64,000 bases of DNA, taken from contig NZ_CADDWH010000001.1 in the NCBI RefSeq assembly GCF_902809865.1, forward strand, positions 3,658,001 to 3,722,000, given 5' to 3'. Position numbers and translations under genes: made by a program. Below the pieces are notes generated by a model. It did not search any database and was not told the origin of the DNA. It saw only the letters and a program-made list of their open reading frames with translations. How positions within the stretch are numbered: position 1 is the first letter of the stretch; each line of letters opens with the position of its first letter. Below, one piece after another: positions 45,283-54,724 of this stretch. This DNA comes from Halobacillus sp. Marseille-Q1614. Lineage in GTDB: Bacteria > Bacillota > Bacilli > Bacillales > Halobacillaceae.

Positions 45283-47406
45283 TTATTCTTTATTGGGCCC
45301 TTTTTCTTTGTACTCAATTTCGTACTCAAATGGTACAGGATTTAGTTCATCCTGTGGAGCCGCATAGTAAGTCGTCATATACGTCTTACCTGGGCGGAAT
45401 GCTTTTTGAATATCAAGAGCATCCTCTTCGGTAATATTGAATGGATCCACTTCGATCACCTGGTGATCCCCATCTTCATTTTCTTTAATGAAAGTCACAC
45501 CATAGTTCACGTAGTTTTCTTTTAGTTCATTTTCGTTGACGAAATCTTCCTGGATGTCATTGCTGCCATCGTAAGAGATGCCTGCTTCCGGAATAGAGAT
45601 ATCTTTAATGAACCAGCCAGAATCAGTATAACCCCAGTCAGTCAGGTAGCGGAAAGAAACAAGAACTTCTTCTCCTGCATATTCGCTAAGGTCAAACGTT
45701 TCATCTACATATTCATCAGTATGACCCGTAAATCCAGGGACATTTTCTTTGATTTTCGGATATCCTTGATCCACTACATCGGAACGAGTGTTTTCGTTTT
45801 CAAGAGAAGTCCACGTTTCGCCATTATCAGTAGAAACCTGTACAACTCCAAAGTCCCACTGCTCTTCAATATCTAAATAGTGTTCAAATTGAAGAGTAGG
45901 GTTATCTGCACTTGTAAGATCGGCTTCAAAAATCAGCTTGTTATCAGCCTCATCACTTTTGCCTCCCCATAGGACTTCTTCGCCGCTTCCTAAAGGATCT
46001 TCAGTTGTTTCCCACTGGATCGGCATGAAGTCAATACCATTAAAGCTGAAGTCTGTTACTTTTTGGCCGGGTTCAATATTGAATTCTTTAAAGTCCGTAC
46101 CCCAGGCAGGGACACCATCTTTTTCATACTGTTTTGCTTCCTCAAAGTTTACTGTCATACCGCGTGGCTCATCTTGACCGTTTACAGGCAGGTCGCGAAG
46201 GTCAATATTCTCAAAACCGTGGATTCCGCCTTTGTATTCTTCATCATCTAACACTAAAGCAGAGCTGAAATCCTGATAGACTTCGTTAAAAGTAACATCA
46301 AGACCAAATTCTTCGTAGGCTTTTTCAAAGCTTTCAATACTGTTTAGTTCACTTAAGGCTACAGAACGGATAAATTCTGGTCCAAATCTTTCGTAGTTAT
46401 AAAGAGTGAACAGCTGAACTAAACCGTAATCAGCAATCGTTTCAGGACCTGTTTCGGCACCCTGGTGCTCATCCCAGCTTGTCAAAGAGTTTTCCGGGTG
46501 GTCAAGCAGGAAGTTGATCGATCCGCTGTCCAGGCCATAACCGCCTAGGAACTCAGAGAATGTAGACATTCCTTCGTTCAGCCAGGAAGTTTCATCACTG
46601 TCATTATCAGAGTGGATTAAGTGCTGTAATTCATGAATGGTTGTTCCAAAGAAGGTGCTTTCTAAGCGTGTATCCCAATCTCTGGAATCGATGGTAATCA
46701 TGTTACGGTCAGTATAATTTTCAAGAGTCTGCCAGAAGAAACCGGCAACGAAGAATGGATATTCCGGATCATAGTAGTTATCGTCTTTGACGTTATCTAC
46801 CATAAGAAGGACTTTATCGCCCTCACCTTCATAATAACCTTCAGGCACATAGCCAAGCTCTTCTAATAGCGAGTTACTGCCATCCAGACTGTCAGGAGTG
46901 CCGAAGAAGTCTGTAGCGACAGGGTACATATTGCTGTCAAACTCAGCAGCCATTTTATCGACTTGTTCCTGAGTAATCTTGTGAGCAGGGCGTTCATCAT
47001 CTTCAGGGAAAGCGAGGTCGTTCGCAACCCAAACCTCAACGTGTTCACCAACACTGCGAAGCGTAAATTCTTTAAAAGCAAGATCACGGTCGAGGAATGA
47101 TTTTGTTCCTCCATCATATGTAAAATTACTGTCGGAGCTGCTTGAATCGTCTCCCGCTGCATCCTCATTAAAATCAGTTTCCGCAGCATTCTCTTTTACC
47201 TTTTGGTTAGCCTCTTGCTTAAACCCAGGCTGCTCAGATTGTTTTTTAAGCAGACCATCAATATCGATACGGTCGCCATAACGTTCGGTGTTCCAATTTT
47301 TATATTCAGATTCTGCACTAACGTTTGTAGCTGCTGAAGGAGCAAACAGAGACAATGTTAATGCACTGACTGAAAGCAATGCTGTCATCTTTTTCTTCAT
47401 GTGCAT
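45283..47406 (-). CDS. Secreted zinc metalloprotease, immune inhibitor A-like (M6/M30 type)
   Basis: 707 residues with a clear Sec signal peptide (MHMKKKMTALLSVSALTLSL, cleavage near residue 31 after VSA). A charged propeptide-like region follows. The zinc site is IHELQHLIH with His258, Glu259 and His262, and the downstream WLNEGMS (275-281) supplies the third ligand. The C-terminal part (about 470-620) is a beta-rich MAM-like domain with VQVSTDNGETWTSL and SGWFIKDISI, as in InhA proteases. The protein is rich in Asp/Glu, as usual for secreted proteins of salt-loving bacteria. GGAGGG precedes the ATG at 47406. Monocistronic. Confidence 0.88.
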   Translation of the reverse strand: MHMKKKMTALLSVSALTLSLFAPSAATNVSAESEYKNWNTERYGDRIDIDGLLKKQSEQPGFKQEANQKVKENAAETDFNEDAAGDDSSSSDSNFTYDGGTKSFLDRDLAFKEFTLRSVGEHVEVWVANDLAFPEDDERPAHKITQEQVDKMAAEFDSNMYPVATDFFGTPDSLDGSNSLLEELGYVPEGYYEGEGDKVLLMVDNVKDDNYYDPEYPFFVAGFFWQTLENYTDRNMITIDSRDWDTRLESTFFGTTIHELQHLIHSDNDSDETSWLNEGMSTFSEFLGGYGLDSGSINFLLDHPENSLTSWDEHQGAETGPETIADYGLVQLFTLYNYERFGPEFIRSVALSELNSIESFEKAYEEFGLDVTFNEVYQDFSSALVLDDEEYKGGIHGFENIDLRDLPVNGQDEPRGMTVNFEEAKQYEKDGVPAWGTDFKEFNIEPGQKVTDFSFNGIDFMPIQWETTEDPLGSGEEVLWGGKSDEADNKLIFEADLTSADNPTLQFEHYLDIEEQWDFGVVQVSTDNGETWTSLENENTRSDVVDQGYPKIKENVPGFTGHTDEYVDETFDLSEYAGEEVLVSFRYLTDWGYTDSGWFIKDISIPEAGISYDGSNDIQEDFVNENELKENYVNYGVTFIKENEDGDHQVIEVDPFNITEEDALDIQKAFRPGKTYMTTYYAAPQDELNPVPFEYEIEYKEKGPNKE

Positions 47407-47678
47407 GAAACCCTCCTAGTGGAAATTATTTCGAGACCCGCAATATCTATTATAATGTGTACAGGCTAAATATTCAAAATATTTTGAATAGTAAAATGGA
47501 AGGATTTTTCACTGAAAAGGTCCTTTAGTTCGTCATACTTTTGTACCTTTAATAGGTGTAAATAACTGTTTTTACCAGAAAATTCGACAAAATTTCAGGG
47601 GTTCCGCTGAAAAGGTTTAAGGGAGAAGGGTTAAGGAAATTGTATAAAAAATGTAAGCCAATAGAGAGGGGGAGAGAG

Positions 47679-49325
47679 ATGAATCAGCGGGCGAAATACA
47701 TATCCATTTATCGAGTAACAGTGATCGTCTGGATGTCCCTGAAATTTCTCATCCAAATCTTCTGGTTTAAAAATACGCACAGGATCTGGGACCAGGAAAC
47801 GAAGCGAAAATGGGAAAGGCTGCTGGTTAAGCAGGCAGAAGAATACCGCAGGAAAGCTATTAAGCTTGGCGGGCTGCTGATTAAATTCGGGCAGTTTTTA
47901 AGCTCTCGGGGCGATTTGCTTCCCCGGGCGTTTATTCTTGAGCTGGAAGGGCTGGTTGACCGGGTCGAGCCCGTCCCTTTTAAATATTCAAAACGGACGA
48001 TGGAAGAGGACTGGAATACGTCTCTTGAGGAAGTGTTCCGCCATATTGACGAAAAACCGGTAGCGTCAGCGTCTATAGGAGAAGTGTACCGGGCGGAGCT
48101 GCTTGATGGGACTTCGGTTGCTGTAAAAGTCCAGCGGCACCGCGTGCGGGAAATCTTTCAAATGGACTTTAAGGCACTGAGAATTGTGTTCTTTATTTTA
48201 TCGAAGTTTACTAGATATGGTAAGAAGGCGGATTTACCAGCCCTTTATCGTGAAGTAGTTGCAGTTATTACAAACGAGCTGGATTTTACCATGGAGCTGG
48301 AGAATGGCAATCATTTCAGAAGAAGATTCAGGGACTTTGAGAAAGTGTATATCCCGGAATACTATAGCGAATGGTCAACGAAGCGGATATTGGTGATGGA
48401 ATGGATTGAAGGGGCGAAGATTACGGATCTTACCTTTATAAAACGCCATCAGATTGATCGCAGAGCGGTAGCCAAGCTGCTGTTTGATTTGTGTGTGGAG
48501 CAGTTTCTGTTTGCCGGGATGTTTCACTCAGATCCGCACCCCGGAAACCTTATGCTGAAAGCGGATGGAACCGTTGTTCTCCTCGATTTCGGGATGGTGG
48601 GAGAAATAAAACAGCGCGATGCCAACTCTATTCGCCTCATGGTCCAGGGTTTTATTTTGGACGATTATGACCGCGTCATCGATGCCCTTTGGGAGATGGA
48701 TTTTCTCCTTCCAAACGCCGATACAGAGCAAGTGAAAAAGCTGATTAAACAGACGACGGATATGTATTTGGATGGGGATTTCGATAAGCTGGATGCCCAT
48801 CTCATGAATGACATCTTAAGTGATGTGCAGCAGTTCGTGAAAGAACAGCCAATTCAGCTGCCGGCGGACTACGCTTTTTTAGGAAGAGCGACTTCAATTA
48901 TCGTCGGTGTTCTAACGTCTGTTTATCCGCAAGTGGATTTAGTAGAGTGGGGACGGCCTGTGATTAAAAAATGGATGACAGGCGAAGCGTCAAACTTCTC
49001 CCTTTACAAACAGGTAGCAAAGGATACAGTGAAACCATTAATGTCTCTCCCGCGGGCACTAATTGAGTATTTAGTCGACGGTGATAAAGAAAGAGAATGG
49101 AAAACGGAAACCCATCAGCAGACACTCTTTCACCAGTTTTATCTTTTCTATTCCCTGATCTCCTTTATGATGATTGTAGCTGGTACAGGAGGGATTCTTT
49201 ATCTCAACATAACCGGATGGTCGGATTATCTGCCTTTTGCCTGGACAATAGCGGTTATTGGATTTGGCACCCTGTTAATGATCGGCATCCGCCATTATAC
49301 GATGATTAAAAAAATTAGAAGATAA
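47679..49325 (+). CDS. ABC1/AarF/UbiB-family atypical kinase
   Basis: 548 residues. The KxGQ-type motif is in LLIKFGQFLSSRGDLLP (about 65-81), the Lys of the ATP site in VAVKVQRHR (about 147-155), and the catalytic loops HSDPHPGNLML (about 285-295) and VLLDFGMVGE (about 303-312). Two membrane helices lie at the C-terminus (about 490-545). Relatives support quinone synthesis or lipid handling. Start at 47679 after GAGGGGGAGAG; the upstream frame from 47640 has no site. Followed by a phasin-like gene 17 bases away, a common pairing. Confidence 0.92.
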   Translation: MNQRAKYISIYRVTVIVWMSLKFLIQIFWFKNTHRIWDQETKRKWERLLVKQAEEYRRKAIKLGGLLIKFGQFLSSRGDLLPRAFILELEGLVDRVEPVPFKYSKRTMEEDWNTSLEEVFRHIDEKPVASASIGEVYRAELLDGTSVAVKVQRHRVREIFQMDFKALRIVFFILSKFTRYGKKADLPALYREVVAVITNELDFTMELENGNHFRRRFRDFEKVYIPEYYSEWSTKRILVMEWIEGAKITDLTFIKRHQIDRRAVAKLLFDLCVEQFLFAGMFHSDPHPGNLMLKADGTVVLLDFGMVGEIKQRDANSIRLMVQGFILDDYDRVIDALWEMDFLLPNADTEQVKKLIKQTTDMYLDGDFDKLDAHLMNDILSDVQQFVKEQPIQLPADYAFLGRATSIIVGVLTSVYPQVDLVEWGRPVIKKWMTGEASNFSLYKQVAKDTVKPLMSLPRALIEYLVDGDKEREWKTETHQQTLFHQFYLFYSLISFMMIVAGTGGILYLNITGWSDYLPFAWTIAVIGFGTLLMIGIRHYTMIKKIRR

Positions 49326-49342
49326 CAAAGGAGGAAATGTAA

Positions 49343-49654
49343 ATGAGCAGTATATTACGAAAAGGATTTTATTTAGGACTGGGAGCAGCAATCAGGGGTA
49401 AAGAGAAGTTTGAAAAAGTCTTAAATGAAATGGTGAGTAAAGGTGAGGTTTCACCAACAGAAGCGAGAGAAATGCTGAACACTTGGGTCGAAAAAGGTGA
49501 GCAGAAAAACAGTGACTGGAGCGAACTGGCCCAGTCCCGGATGCAGACCCGGCTTAAGAATCTGGGGTTTGTGACTCGCGAAGAATATGAGAGGCTTGAA
49601 GCGAGACTGGAACGTCTTGAGAACCAGCAGAGCAGCAACGGAGATCACCTGTAA
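49343..49654 (+). CDS. Phasin-like small coiled-coil protein
   Basis: 103 residues, opening SSILRKGFYLGLGAAIRGKE and ending in a coiled coil (EEYERLEARLERLENQ). It resembles the phasin-superfamily proteins often encoded just behind ABC1 kinase genes in Firmicutes. It may bind the membrane or the kinase; no direct evidence. AAAGGAGG precedes the ATG. Second gene of the unit. Confidence 0.75.
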   Translation: MSSILRKGFYLGLGAAIRGKEKFEKVLNEMVSKGEVSPTEAREMLNTWVEKGEQKNSDWSELAQSRMQTRLKNLGFVTREEYERLEARLERLENQQSSNGDHL

Positions 49655-49670
49655 AGGGTGATCTTTTTTA
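49642..49670 (+). terminator. Terminator of the kinase-phasin operon
   Basis: AGATCACC (49642-49649) pairs with GGTGATCT (49657-49664), then T5. The stem overlaps the stop codon. Confidence 0.82.
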
Positions 49671-49868
49671 ATCTGCAACTGTTGCTGCCTTGAGAAGATA
49701 AAAATGACGTCAGAAAATATCCCAAAAGCCGGCAGAATCAAAATATAAACTTCCGGGTGCCACCGGTTAAGAGTCTCATTGGACCGCACCTCGATTTTCC
49801 CTGCGAGGTAGTAGCTGTCGTGAAGACAATGAGTGAGCGGACCTGCGTTCCTATTTTCAAGCAGCGGG

Positions 49869-51101
49869 TTAGAAAAAGGACCAGCTGGCTGGTTTTTCAG
49901 GGGAGGTAAATAACTTAATCGCCTGCTTTATCCCTTGCTCATGTCCGGTTAACTCTGCCTTTTTATAATCAAGAAGCTTCTCAAGAGAAATACATCCCAT
50001 CAGAAGGGAAGACAGCTCGGCGATATCAATAGATAAAGTGACCGCACCCGCCGTATCGCTGGCCGTTTCGGAAGCTTGTCCATTTCTAAAGGAATACCAG
50101 TAAGACTGCTGCTCATTTAAAAGAGAATCGTTTACTTTAAAGTGGATGGGGACCTTCGCCTGGCCAAACGAATGATCATAGATATAGTTCATAAATAAGC
50201 GCAGGTCGCTGATCCGGTACATAAGCCCCGTGCCGCTTTCCTGAGTCTTATGATAGAGGCGGTGGATCATTCTGTCAGACTGATAGCGCGGGTCTTTTAA
50301 AAAGAATCCGAAGTCCTCATCAAAGGAAGGAAAGGTGACGACATCGACTTGATCTTTCTGCAGGTGAAAAAAGTTCATAAAAGCATGGAAGGCCTCGTTT
50401 GTTAACGTAAACCAGTCGATCACTTTCAGCTCTTGGTGAAAATCTGTCTCGTGTTTCATTTCATAGACGAGGTATCCTTTTAAATGACCGTTTTCTCGGT
50501 AGCCAATGGTATGGGTATGCTCTGCTGAAATGTATCGAAACTCGTAATCCTGCTTGTCACTGGCTCCGTGGGTGTCCTGCGCCCAGTCATGATAGACTTT
50601 CTTAATCTCCTCGACATGAGAAGAATTCAGTGGAACGACTGAGTCAATGCCTTCCTGGTAAGGCGCCTGTTCTGGTGAAAAACGATACACGTGCAGCTGG
50701 GGCCCTGAACCGAACCCCATTTTCCGGTAAAAGTCAGGCCGGAACGGATAAAGCTGGACAAGGGGGAATCCTTGTTCGTTCGCTTCTTTAATCACGTGGG
50801 TGATTATATGTTTAGCGATGCCTCGTTTCTTATATGGAAGGTCGACAGCTAAAGTGCCGATACCTGATGAAGGGATCGTCTGCCCATACACATTCATTGG
50901 AAAAGCATAATGAATAAAGCCCCCGAGAAGCTGTTCGTTTTCGTAAACCCCGTAATGGGAAACGTTCTCGTATTTCTCCATCTTTTCCCTGTGTTCTGCT
51001 GCATTTTGTTTATCTTCTTCTGTGGTTAAACCCATCACCGGATAGCAGCGGCTTAGGATTTCTGTAAACCCGCGAAAGTCGGTTGTTCTTCGAATCTCCA
51101 T
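49869..51101 (-). CDS. Eis-like GNAT acetyltransferase with C-terminal sterol-carrier-like domain
   Basis: 410 residues in three parts: an N-terminal GNAT domain (about 1-150) with LAVDLPYKKRGIAKHII as acetyl-CoA loop and FYRKMGFGSG closing it, a second GNAT-like domain (about 155-290), and an SCP2-like C-terminal domain (about 295-410). This is the build of Eis proteins, which acetylate amines such as aminoglycosides or lysines on proteins. The natural substrate in bacilli is unknown. It lies 4 bases after the YwaF-like gene on the same strand. Confidence 0.9.
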   Translation of the reverse strand: MEIRRTTDFRGFTEILSRCYPVMGLTTEEDKQNAAEHREKMEKYENVSHYGVYENEQLLGGFIHYAFPMNVYGQTIPSSGIGTLAVDLPYKKRGIAKHIITHVIKEANEQGFPLVQLYPFRPDFYRKMGFGSGPQLHVYRFSPEQAPYQEGIDSVVPLNSSHVEEIKKVYHDWAQDTHGASDKQDYEFRYISAEHTHTIGYRENGHLKGYLVYEMKHETDFHQELKVIDWFTLTNEAFHAFMNFFHLQKDQVDVVTFPSFDEDFGFFLKDPRYQSDRMIHRLYHKTQESGTGLMYRISDLRLFMNYIYDHSFGQAKVPIHFKVNDSLLNEQQSYWYSFRNGQASETASDTAGAVTLSIDIAELSSLLMGCISLEKLLDYKKAELTGHEQGIKQAIKLFTSPEKPASWSFF

Positions 51102-51105
51102 CTGG

Positions 51106-51837
51106 TCACTTCCTTTTCAACAAGTAGATACCTTTATAGAATACTAATAATAGAAAGAAAAAGCTAAGGGCGGTCAACCCTAAATTAAAGAGGTAGGCAA
51201 ACCCGGAACCTAAATAGTTTAATAATGTGCCTTCTATCGGAGGATAGGAGAGATATAAATAATTCGTGCCCATCCAGTTATTAAAAAAGCCCATAAGAAC
51301 GGCATAGCCAACGAGATAAATGTAAGCTTCCAATGTCACTTTTAGACTGATTGGAACTTTTATCGAGAGAAGAAGGAAGAGACTCGTCCAAACAATTGCC
51401 ATATGCTGAATAAAAAATTTCCAGAAACGAAAATGTTCATAATCATAAGGAAGATCAGGCGTGATTAAGGCTAATGCAGCGGGTACGATACCGATGAAAA
51501 AGTTTACTTGAATCAGTTTTGGGTGATATGTCAGTAAGCCGATCATGCCGATAATCGAAGCAATGCCGCATAAGTGAAGCGGTAAATAGAGAGCGCTGAA
51601 GAAAAATCCGTGAGCCAATGCCCAGGCCTGGTAACTCAGCTCGCAGATAAACAACAGATTGAAAAGCAGCCATTTTATAATCGTATGAGTGCGGGTGCCG
51701 CGCTTAAGATATTTAGAATAATGAAGTAAAAATACGGTGCCTAAGGCAAACATAACGAGCATGACCAGGTGGCTGTAACCAAACGTTTCAAATGGATGAG
51801 CGCTGTAAGCTCCTAACCATTGTTTCATGTTTTCCAC
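51106..51837 (-). CDS. TIGR02206/YwaF-family membrane protein
   Basis: 243 residues with about seven membrane segments. It begins MENMKQWLGAYSAHPFETFG and has PLHLCGIASIIGMIGLL (about 86-102), the conserved spot of YwaF proteins. Function unknown. First gene of a pair with the Eis-like gene, stop and next start 4 bases apart. Confidence 0.85.
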   Translation of the reverse strand: MENMKQWLGAYSAHPFETFGYSHLVMLVMFALGTVFLLHYSKYLKRGTRTHTIIKWLLFNLLFICELSYQAWALAHGFFFSALYLPLHLCGIASIIGMIGLLTYHPKLIQVNFFIGIVPAALALITPDLPYDYEHFRFWKFFIQHMAIVWTSLFLLLSIKVPISLKVTLEAYIYLVGYAVLMGFFNNWMGTNYLYLSYPPIEGTLLNYLGSGFAYLFNLGLTALSFFFLLLVFYKGIYLLKRK

Positions 51838-51901
51838 ATCCTAGAGTTACAGATTTTCCTGTGCTATGATTCTATCATACTAGACGTAGGAGGAATCGCC
51901 T

Positions 51902-52110
51902 ATGCCAAAAGTGAATTACTTTACGTGCAAACACTTCGTTACAACATGGAATCCAAATTTTCAAAGAGGTTGCCGGGCTTACGGGATTAAATGCCGTCTC
52001 CTGTTGTCGCTTCTGCAACAGGAACAGGTTGTCTGCAATATCAGTCGAAAAAGTCTGTAATCAGGCGAAAACCAGCGGATTCTTCCTCTAACTTGGATAT
52101 GAAGCTGTAA
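51902..52110 (+). pseudogene. Frameshifted small Cys protein (annotated in relatives as uracil-DNA glycosylase-like)
   Basis: After a strong TAGGAGGA site the first frame reads MPKVNYFTCKHFVTTWNPNF, then QRGCRAYGIK, and quickly loses likeness. From 51991 a second frame reads MPSPVVASATGTGCLQYQSK and ends at 52110. Together the two halves match a small family with the pattern CxxF...GCxAYGxK...MPSxVVxxSxGxxCLxY. A small deletion near 51986-51991 has broken the gene, unless it is a sequencing error. The original protein would be about 68 residues, with three conserved cysteines possibly binding metal. Confidence 0.65.
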
Positions 52111-52204
52111 AATAGATGAAATGCAGAATTTCGTATCGTCTCTATGAATAAAGTATGGTATGCTGAGAAATATTTAGAATAGAGTGAGGGGAGATGACTA
52201 ATTA

Positions 52205-53542
52205 ATGAGTAGAGAGAACTGGGGATCCAGGTTAGGGTTTATGCTTGCAGCCATGGGATCAGCTGTCGGGCTGGGCAACATATGGCGTTTCTCTTTTGTA
52301 GCTGGAAACAATGGAGGAGGCGCTTTTTTAATTCTATATTTACTTTGTGTTCTGCTGATTGGTATCCCGCTGTTACTTTCTGAAGTAAGTATCGGCCGAA
52401 AAGCGCAGAGCGATGTCGTAGGATCCTTTAAAAAATTAGCACCAGGGACGCCATGGTTCTTGACCGGATTCTTCGGAGTATTAAGTGCGTTTTTAATCCT
52501 CGGCTTCTATAGCGTAGTGGCCGGATGGGCCATCTACTATTTCATTCAGTACGTAACTGGAAGCTTTGCTGCACAGCCAGAAGCAGGCTATGGAGGAGCA
52601 TTTGGAGAATTCATATCAAATTCCTGGTACCCATTATTTTGGACCGCACTATTTATGGGACTTACGATCTTTATCGTAGTCAGCGGTGTTAAAAAAGGTA
52701 TAGAATCTGCTAATAAAATCTTTATGCCATTACTAGCCATTATATTAATTGTTTTAGCTTTCTATAGTATATCTTTTGATGGAGCAGCCGAGGGACTGAG
52801 ATTCTTATTCTCGCCAGACTGGTCAGCTTTCAGTGATCCATCCATTTATATCGCAGCTTTAGGGCAGGCCTTTTTCTCATTAAGTATCGGAATGGGAGCC
52901 ATGTTAACGTATGGAAGCTACCTGTCTAAGGAGCACAAGCTTCCTGGTGCCACACTTGGTATCGGCATCATGGATACCTTTTTTGCTGTAGTGTCAGGGC
53001 TCGTTATTTTCCCGGCCGTGTTTGCTTTTGGAATAGATCCTGCTTCTGGGCCGCCGTTGGTATTTATCACATTGCCGACGATCTTTGAACAAATTCCGCT
53101 TGGCGGCATCGTTGGAGTGGTCTTCTTCTTCGCGCTGATCTTAGCCGCTCTATCTTCTTCTGTATCCATTTTAGAAGTTCCGACGGCTTACTTTATGCGT
53201 GTCTTTAACTGGTCTCGCCGCTTTACAACTATTCTGATGGGATCCATCATGTTTGTGCTTGGAATTGTGGTATCGTTAGGGTTTGGTATCTGGGCAGGCG
53301 TCACGCCAATCGGGGAAAGAAATATCCTTGATTCGATGGACTATGTAGCCTCCTATATCTTCCTGCCGCTTGGCGGTCTGGCGATGATTTTATTTGTAGG
53401 CTGGTACTTTACAAAACAGCAGGCGCTTGAAGCAACAGACTTTACTGGTTCTGCTGTTGGAAACGTATGGTATTTCATTGTGAGATATTTTGCACCAATC
53501 GGTATTATTCTTGTCTGCTTAAACTCGCTTGGCATTATCTAA
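52205..53542 (+). CDS. Sodium-dependent NSS/SNF-family amino acid transporter
   Basis: 445 residues, about 11 membrane segments of the LeuT fold. The opening GSAVGLGNIWRFSFVAGNNG (about 18-37) contains the unwound TM1 with the Na+ and substrate sites; FSLSIGMGAMLTYGSYL (about 223-239) is TM6. It imports an amino acid with Na+, suitable for a salt habitat. AGGGGAG lies 13 bases before the ATG. Monocistronic. Confidence 0.94.
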   Translation: MSRENWGSRLGFMLAAMGSAVGLGNIWRFSFVAGNNGGGAFLILYLLCVLLIGIPLLLSEVSIGRKAQSDVVGSFKKLAPGTPWFLTGFFGVLSAFLILGFYSVVAGWAIYYFIQYVTGSFAAQPEAGYGGAFGEFISNSWYPLFWTALFMGLTIFIVVSGVKKGIESANKIFMPLLAIILIVLAFYSISFDGAAEGLRFLFSPDWSAFSDPSIYIAALGQAFFSLSIGMGAMLTYGSYLSKEHKLPGATLGIGIMDTFFAVVSGLVIFPAVFAFGIDPASGPPLVFITLPTIFEQIPLGGIVGVVFFFALILAALSSSVSILEVPTAYFMRVFNWSRRFTTILMGSIMFVLGIVVSLGFGIWAGVTPIGERNILDSMDYVASYIFLPLGGLAMILFVGWYFTKQQALEATDFTGSAVGNVWYFIVRYFAPIGIILVCLNSLGII

Positions 53543-53616
53543 GATATTCTTTAAAAACCCGAATGATTGACATGAGACCACTGAAAAACTGAAGATCTAT
53601 GAAAGGTAGAATATTA

Positions 53617-53663
53617 AAAAGCGGTCTGTGTGGAATTTAATTTCCACACAGACCGCTTTTCTT
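53617..53663 (+). terminator. Long terminator after the NSS transporter gene
   Basis: A 19-bp perfect stem, 53617-53635 with 53642-53660, loop TTTAAT. Confidence 0.88.
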
Positions 53664-53818
53664 CTAATTTTAAGAGATTTGTGGCCTATAATCCTTCATA
53701 AGTTTAACGATTCGTTTCACATTAGCTTTGAAAATCGCCATCGCACCTTGAATGTTGACGGTCTAACATCGAATCCCTCACTTTTATGTATTACTTTCAT
53801 TGTAGAACAAAGGCTTAA

Positions 53819-53918
53819 AGCGCCCTGGTAGACACGAAACGCATAAGCAAAACGGCCGGAGGAAGGTGGCCTTCCCTTCCGCAGGGCGGATGGCTTATGA
53901 CGCGAGTGTCTGGGCGCT
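53819..53918. repeat. 100-bp hairpin repeat, TAGACACG...GCATAAGC family, copy 2
   Basis: AGCGCCC (53819-53825) pairs with GGGCGCT (53912-53918), GACAC (53831-53835) with GTGTC (53906-53910), and GCATAAGC (53841-53848) with GCTTATG (53893-53899), giving a long imperfect hairpin. It shares a 20-base arm with the copy between ribBA and ribH. Confidence 0.8.
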
Positions 53919-54018
53919 GGAGCTGGATGTCGCACTTTTAAACATATACATCCACAGCTTGGAAATTTCCTAGACAACAAGAAAAAAGAGTGACCTCTGT
54001 TGATTTCACGATGAGCGA

Positions 54019-54123
54019 TCGGTGGTGACGCCTGCGGGAACAGCGCGAGCCTCAGCTAACTTGGTCAAGTGATCTTCTTGACCAAGTTAGCTGAGGCCGT
54101 GCCCGCGGCAAGCATCCACCGAC
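54019..54123. repeat. Long hairpin element with a 21-bp perfect stem
   Basis: 54049-54069 pairs perfectly with 54077-54097 around the 7-base loop TGATCTT. Outer pairs are GCGGG (54034-54038) with CCCGC (54102-54106) and GGTGG with CCACC near the ends. This is the fullest copy of the GCGGGAACAGCGCGAG-type dispersed repeat in the window. Confidence 0.8.
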
Positions 54124-54462
54124 AAGCGGTTCGGAACAACAAACTTTAAGATTAGAAAGGACTTTTTCAGTGGCCTCGGTTGACATTCGGTTTTTTTCTA
54201 TACATAAACAGCCTCATATTACCAGAAAAAAGTAAGAGAAACTGCGCGACTTCTGAGAAAAAACGAGCAGGCTCCCCTTTTCGGAATTGGTGTTTATTTA
54301 CTCTTGATTTTTAATGTCGTTTCGTATTAGAATCGCGAATGAAAAAATCTCCTAAAGTCATACTTTTTAAATGCATGGCTTGGGCATTTATTGAATAGAG
54401 TAGATTAAATGTCGGGGAAGGACATTTAATTATTGCTTAGTTAAAGGAAAAGGAGAGAAACC

Positions 54463-54717
54463 ATGAAAGAAGTGCTTGAAGAGGTGTACAGTCCTTGCTA
54501 TGGCTCCATTAAAGATGTTTTGGTTGGTGAGGATGCCTATGTTTATGAATGGGAACCATTGTTTCTGATTGAAACAGCAGATAAGGAAGTGGTCGAGGTT
54601 TCTATTGGCGTGAGCGGCACCATTAAGCAAGTAGACATGCAGCCTGGGCAAGAAGTAACGCCTAAATCTTTACTGACCATTTTGCAAGATGATTTGCTTA
54701 TTCCAGGCAGTGATTAA
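54463..54717 (+). CDS. Stand-alone biotinyl/lipoyl-like domain protein
   Basis: 84 residues that look like one lipoyl/biotinyl barrel. VYSPCYGSIKDVLV (8-21) is the first half and VGVSGTIKQVDM-like sequence the mirror half, with ETADKEVVEV between. Lys41 stands 11 residues before the final Gly of VSG, exactly where E2 proteins carry the lipoyl lysine (DKA). It could be modified by lipoate or biotin and act as a small carrier. No carboxylase or E2 gene is adjacent, so the partner is unknown. AAAGGAGAG before the ATG. Confidence 0.7.
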   Translation: MKEVLEEVYSPCYGSIKDVLVGEDAYVYEWEPLFLIETADKEVVEVSIGVSGTIKQVDMQPGQEVTPKSLLTILQDDLLIPGSD

Positions 54718-54724
54718 TGATAGA

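Noticed and set aside
53628-53980. Short frames on both strands in the repeat region
   Set aside because: They run through perfect hairpins and lack ribosome sites.
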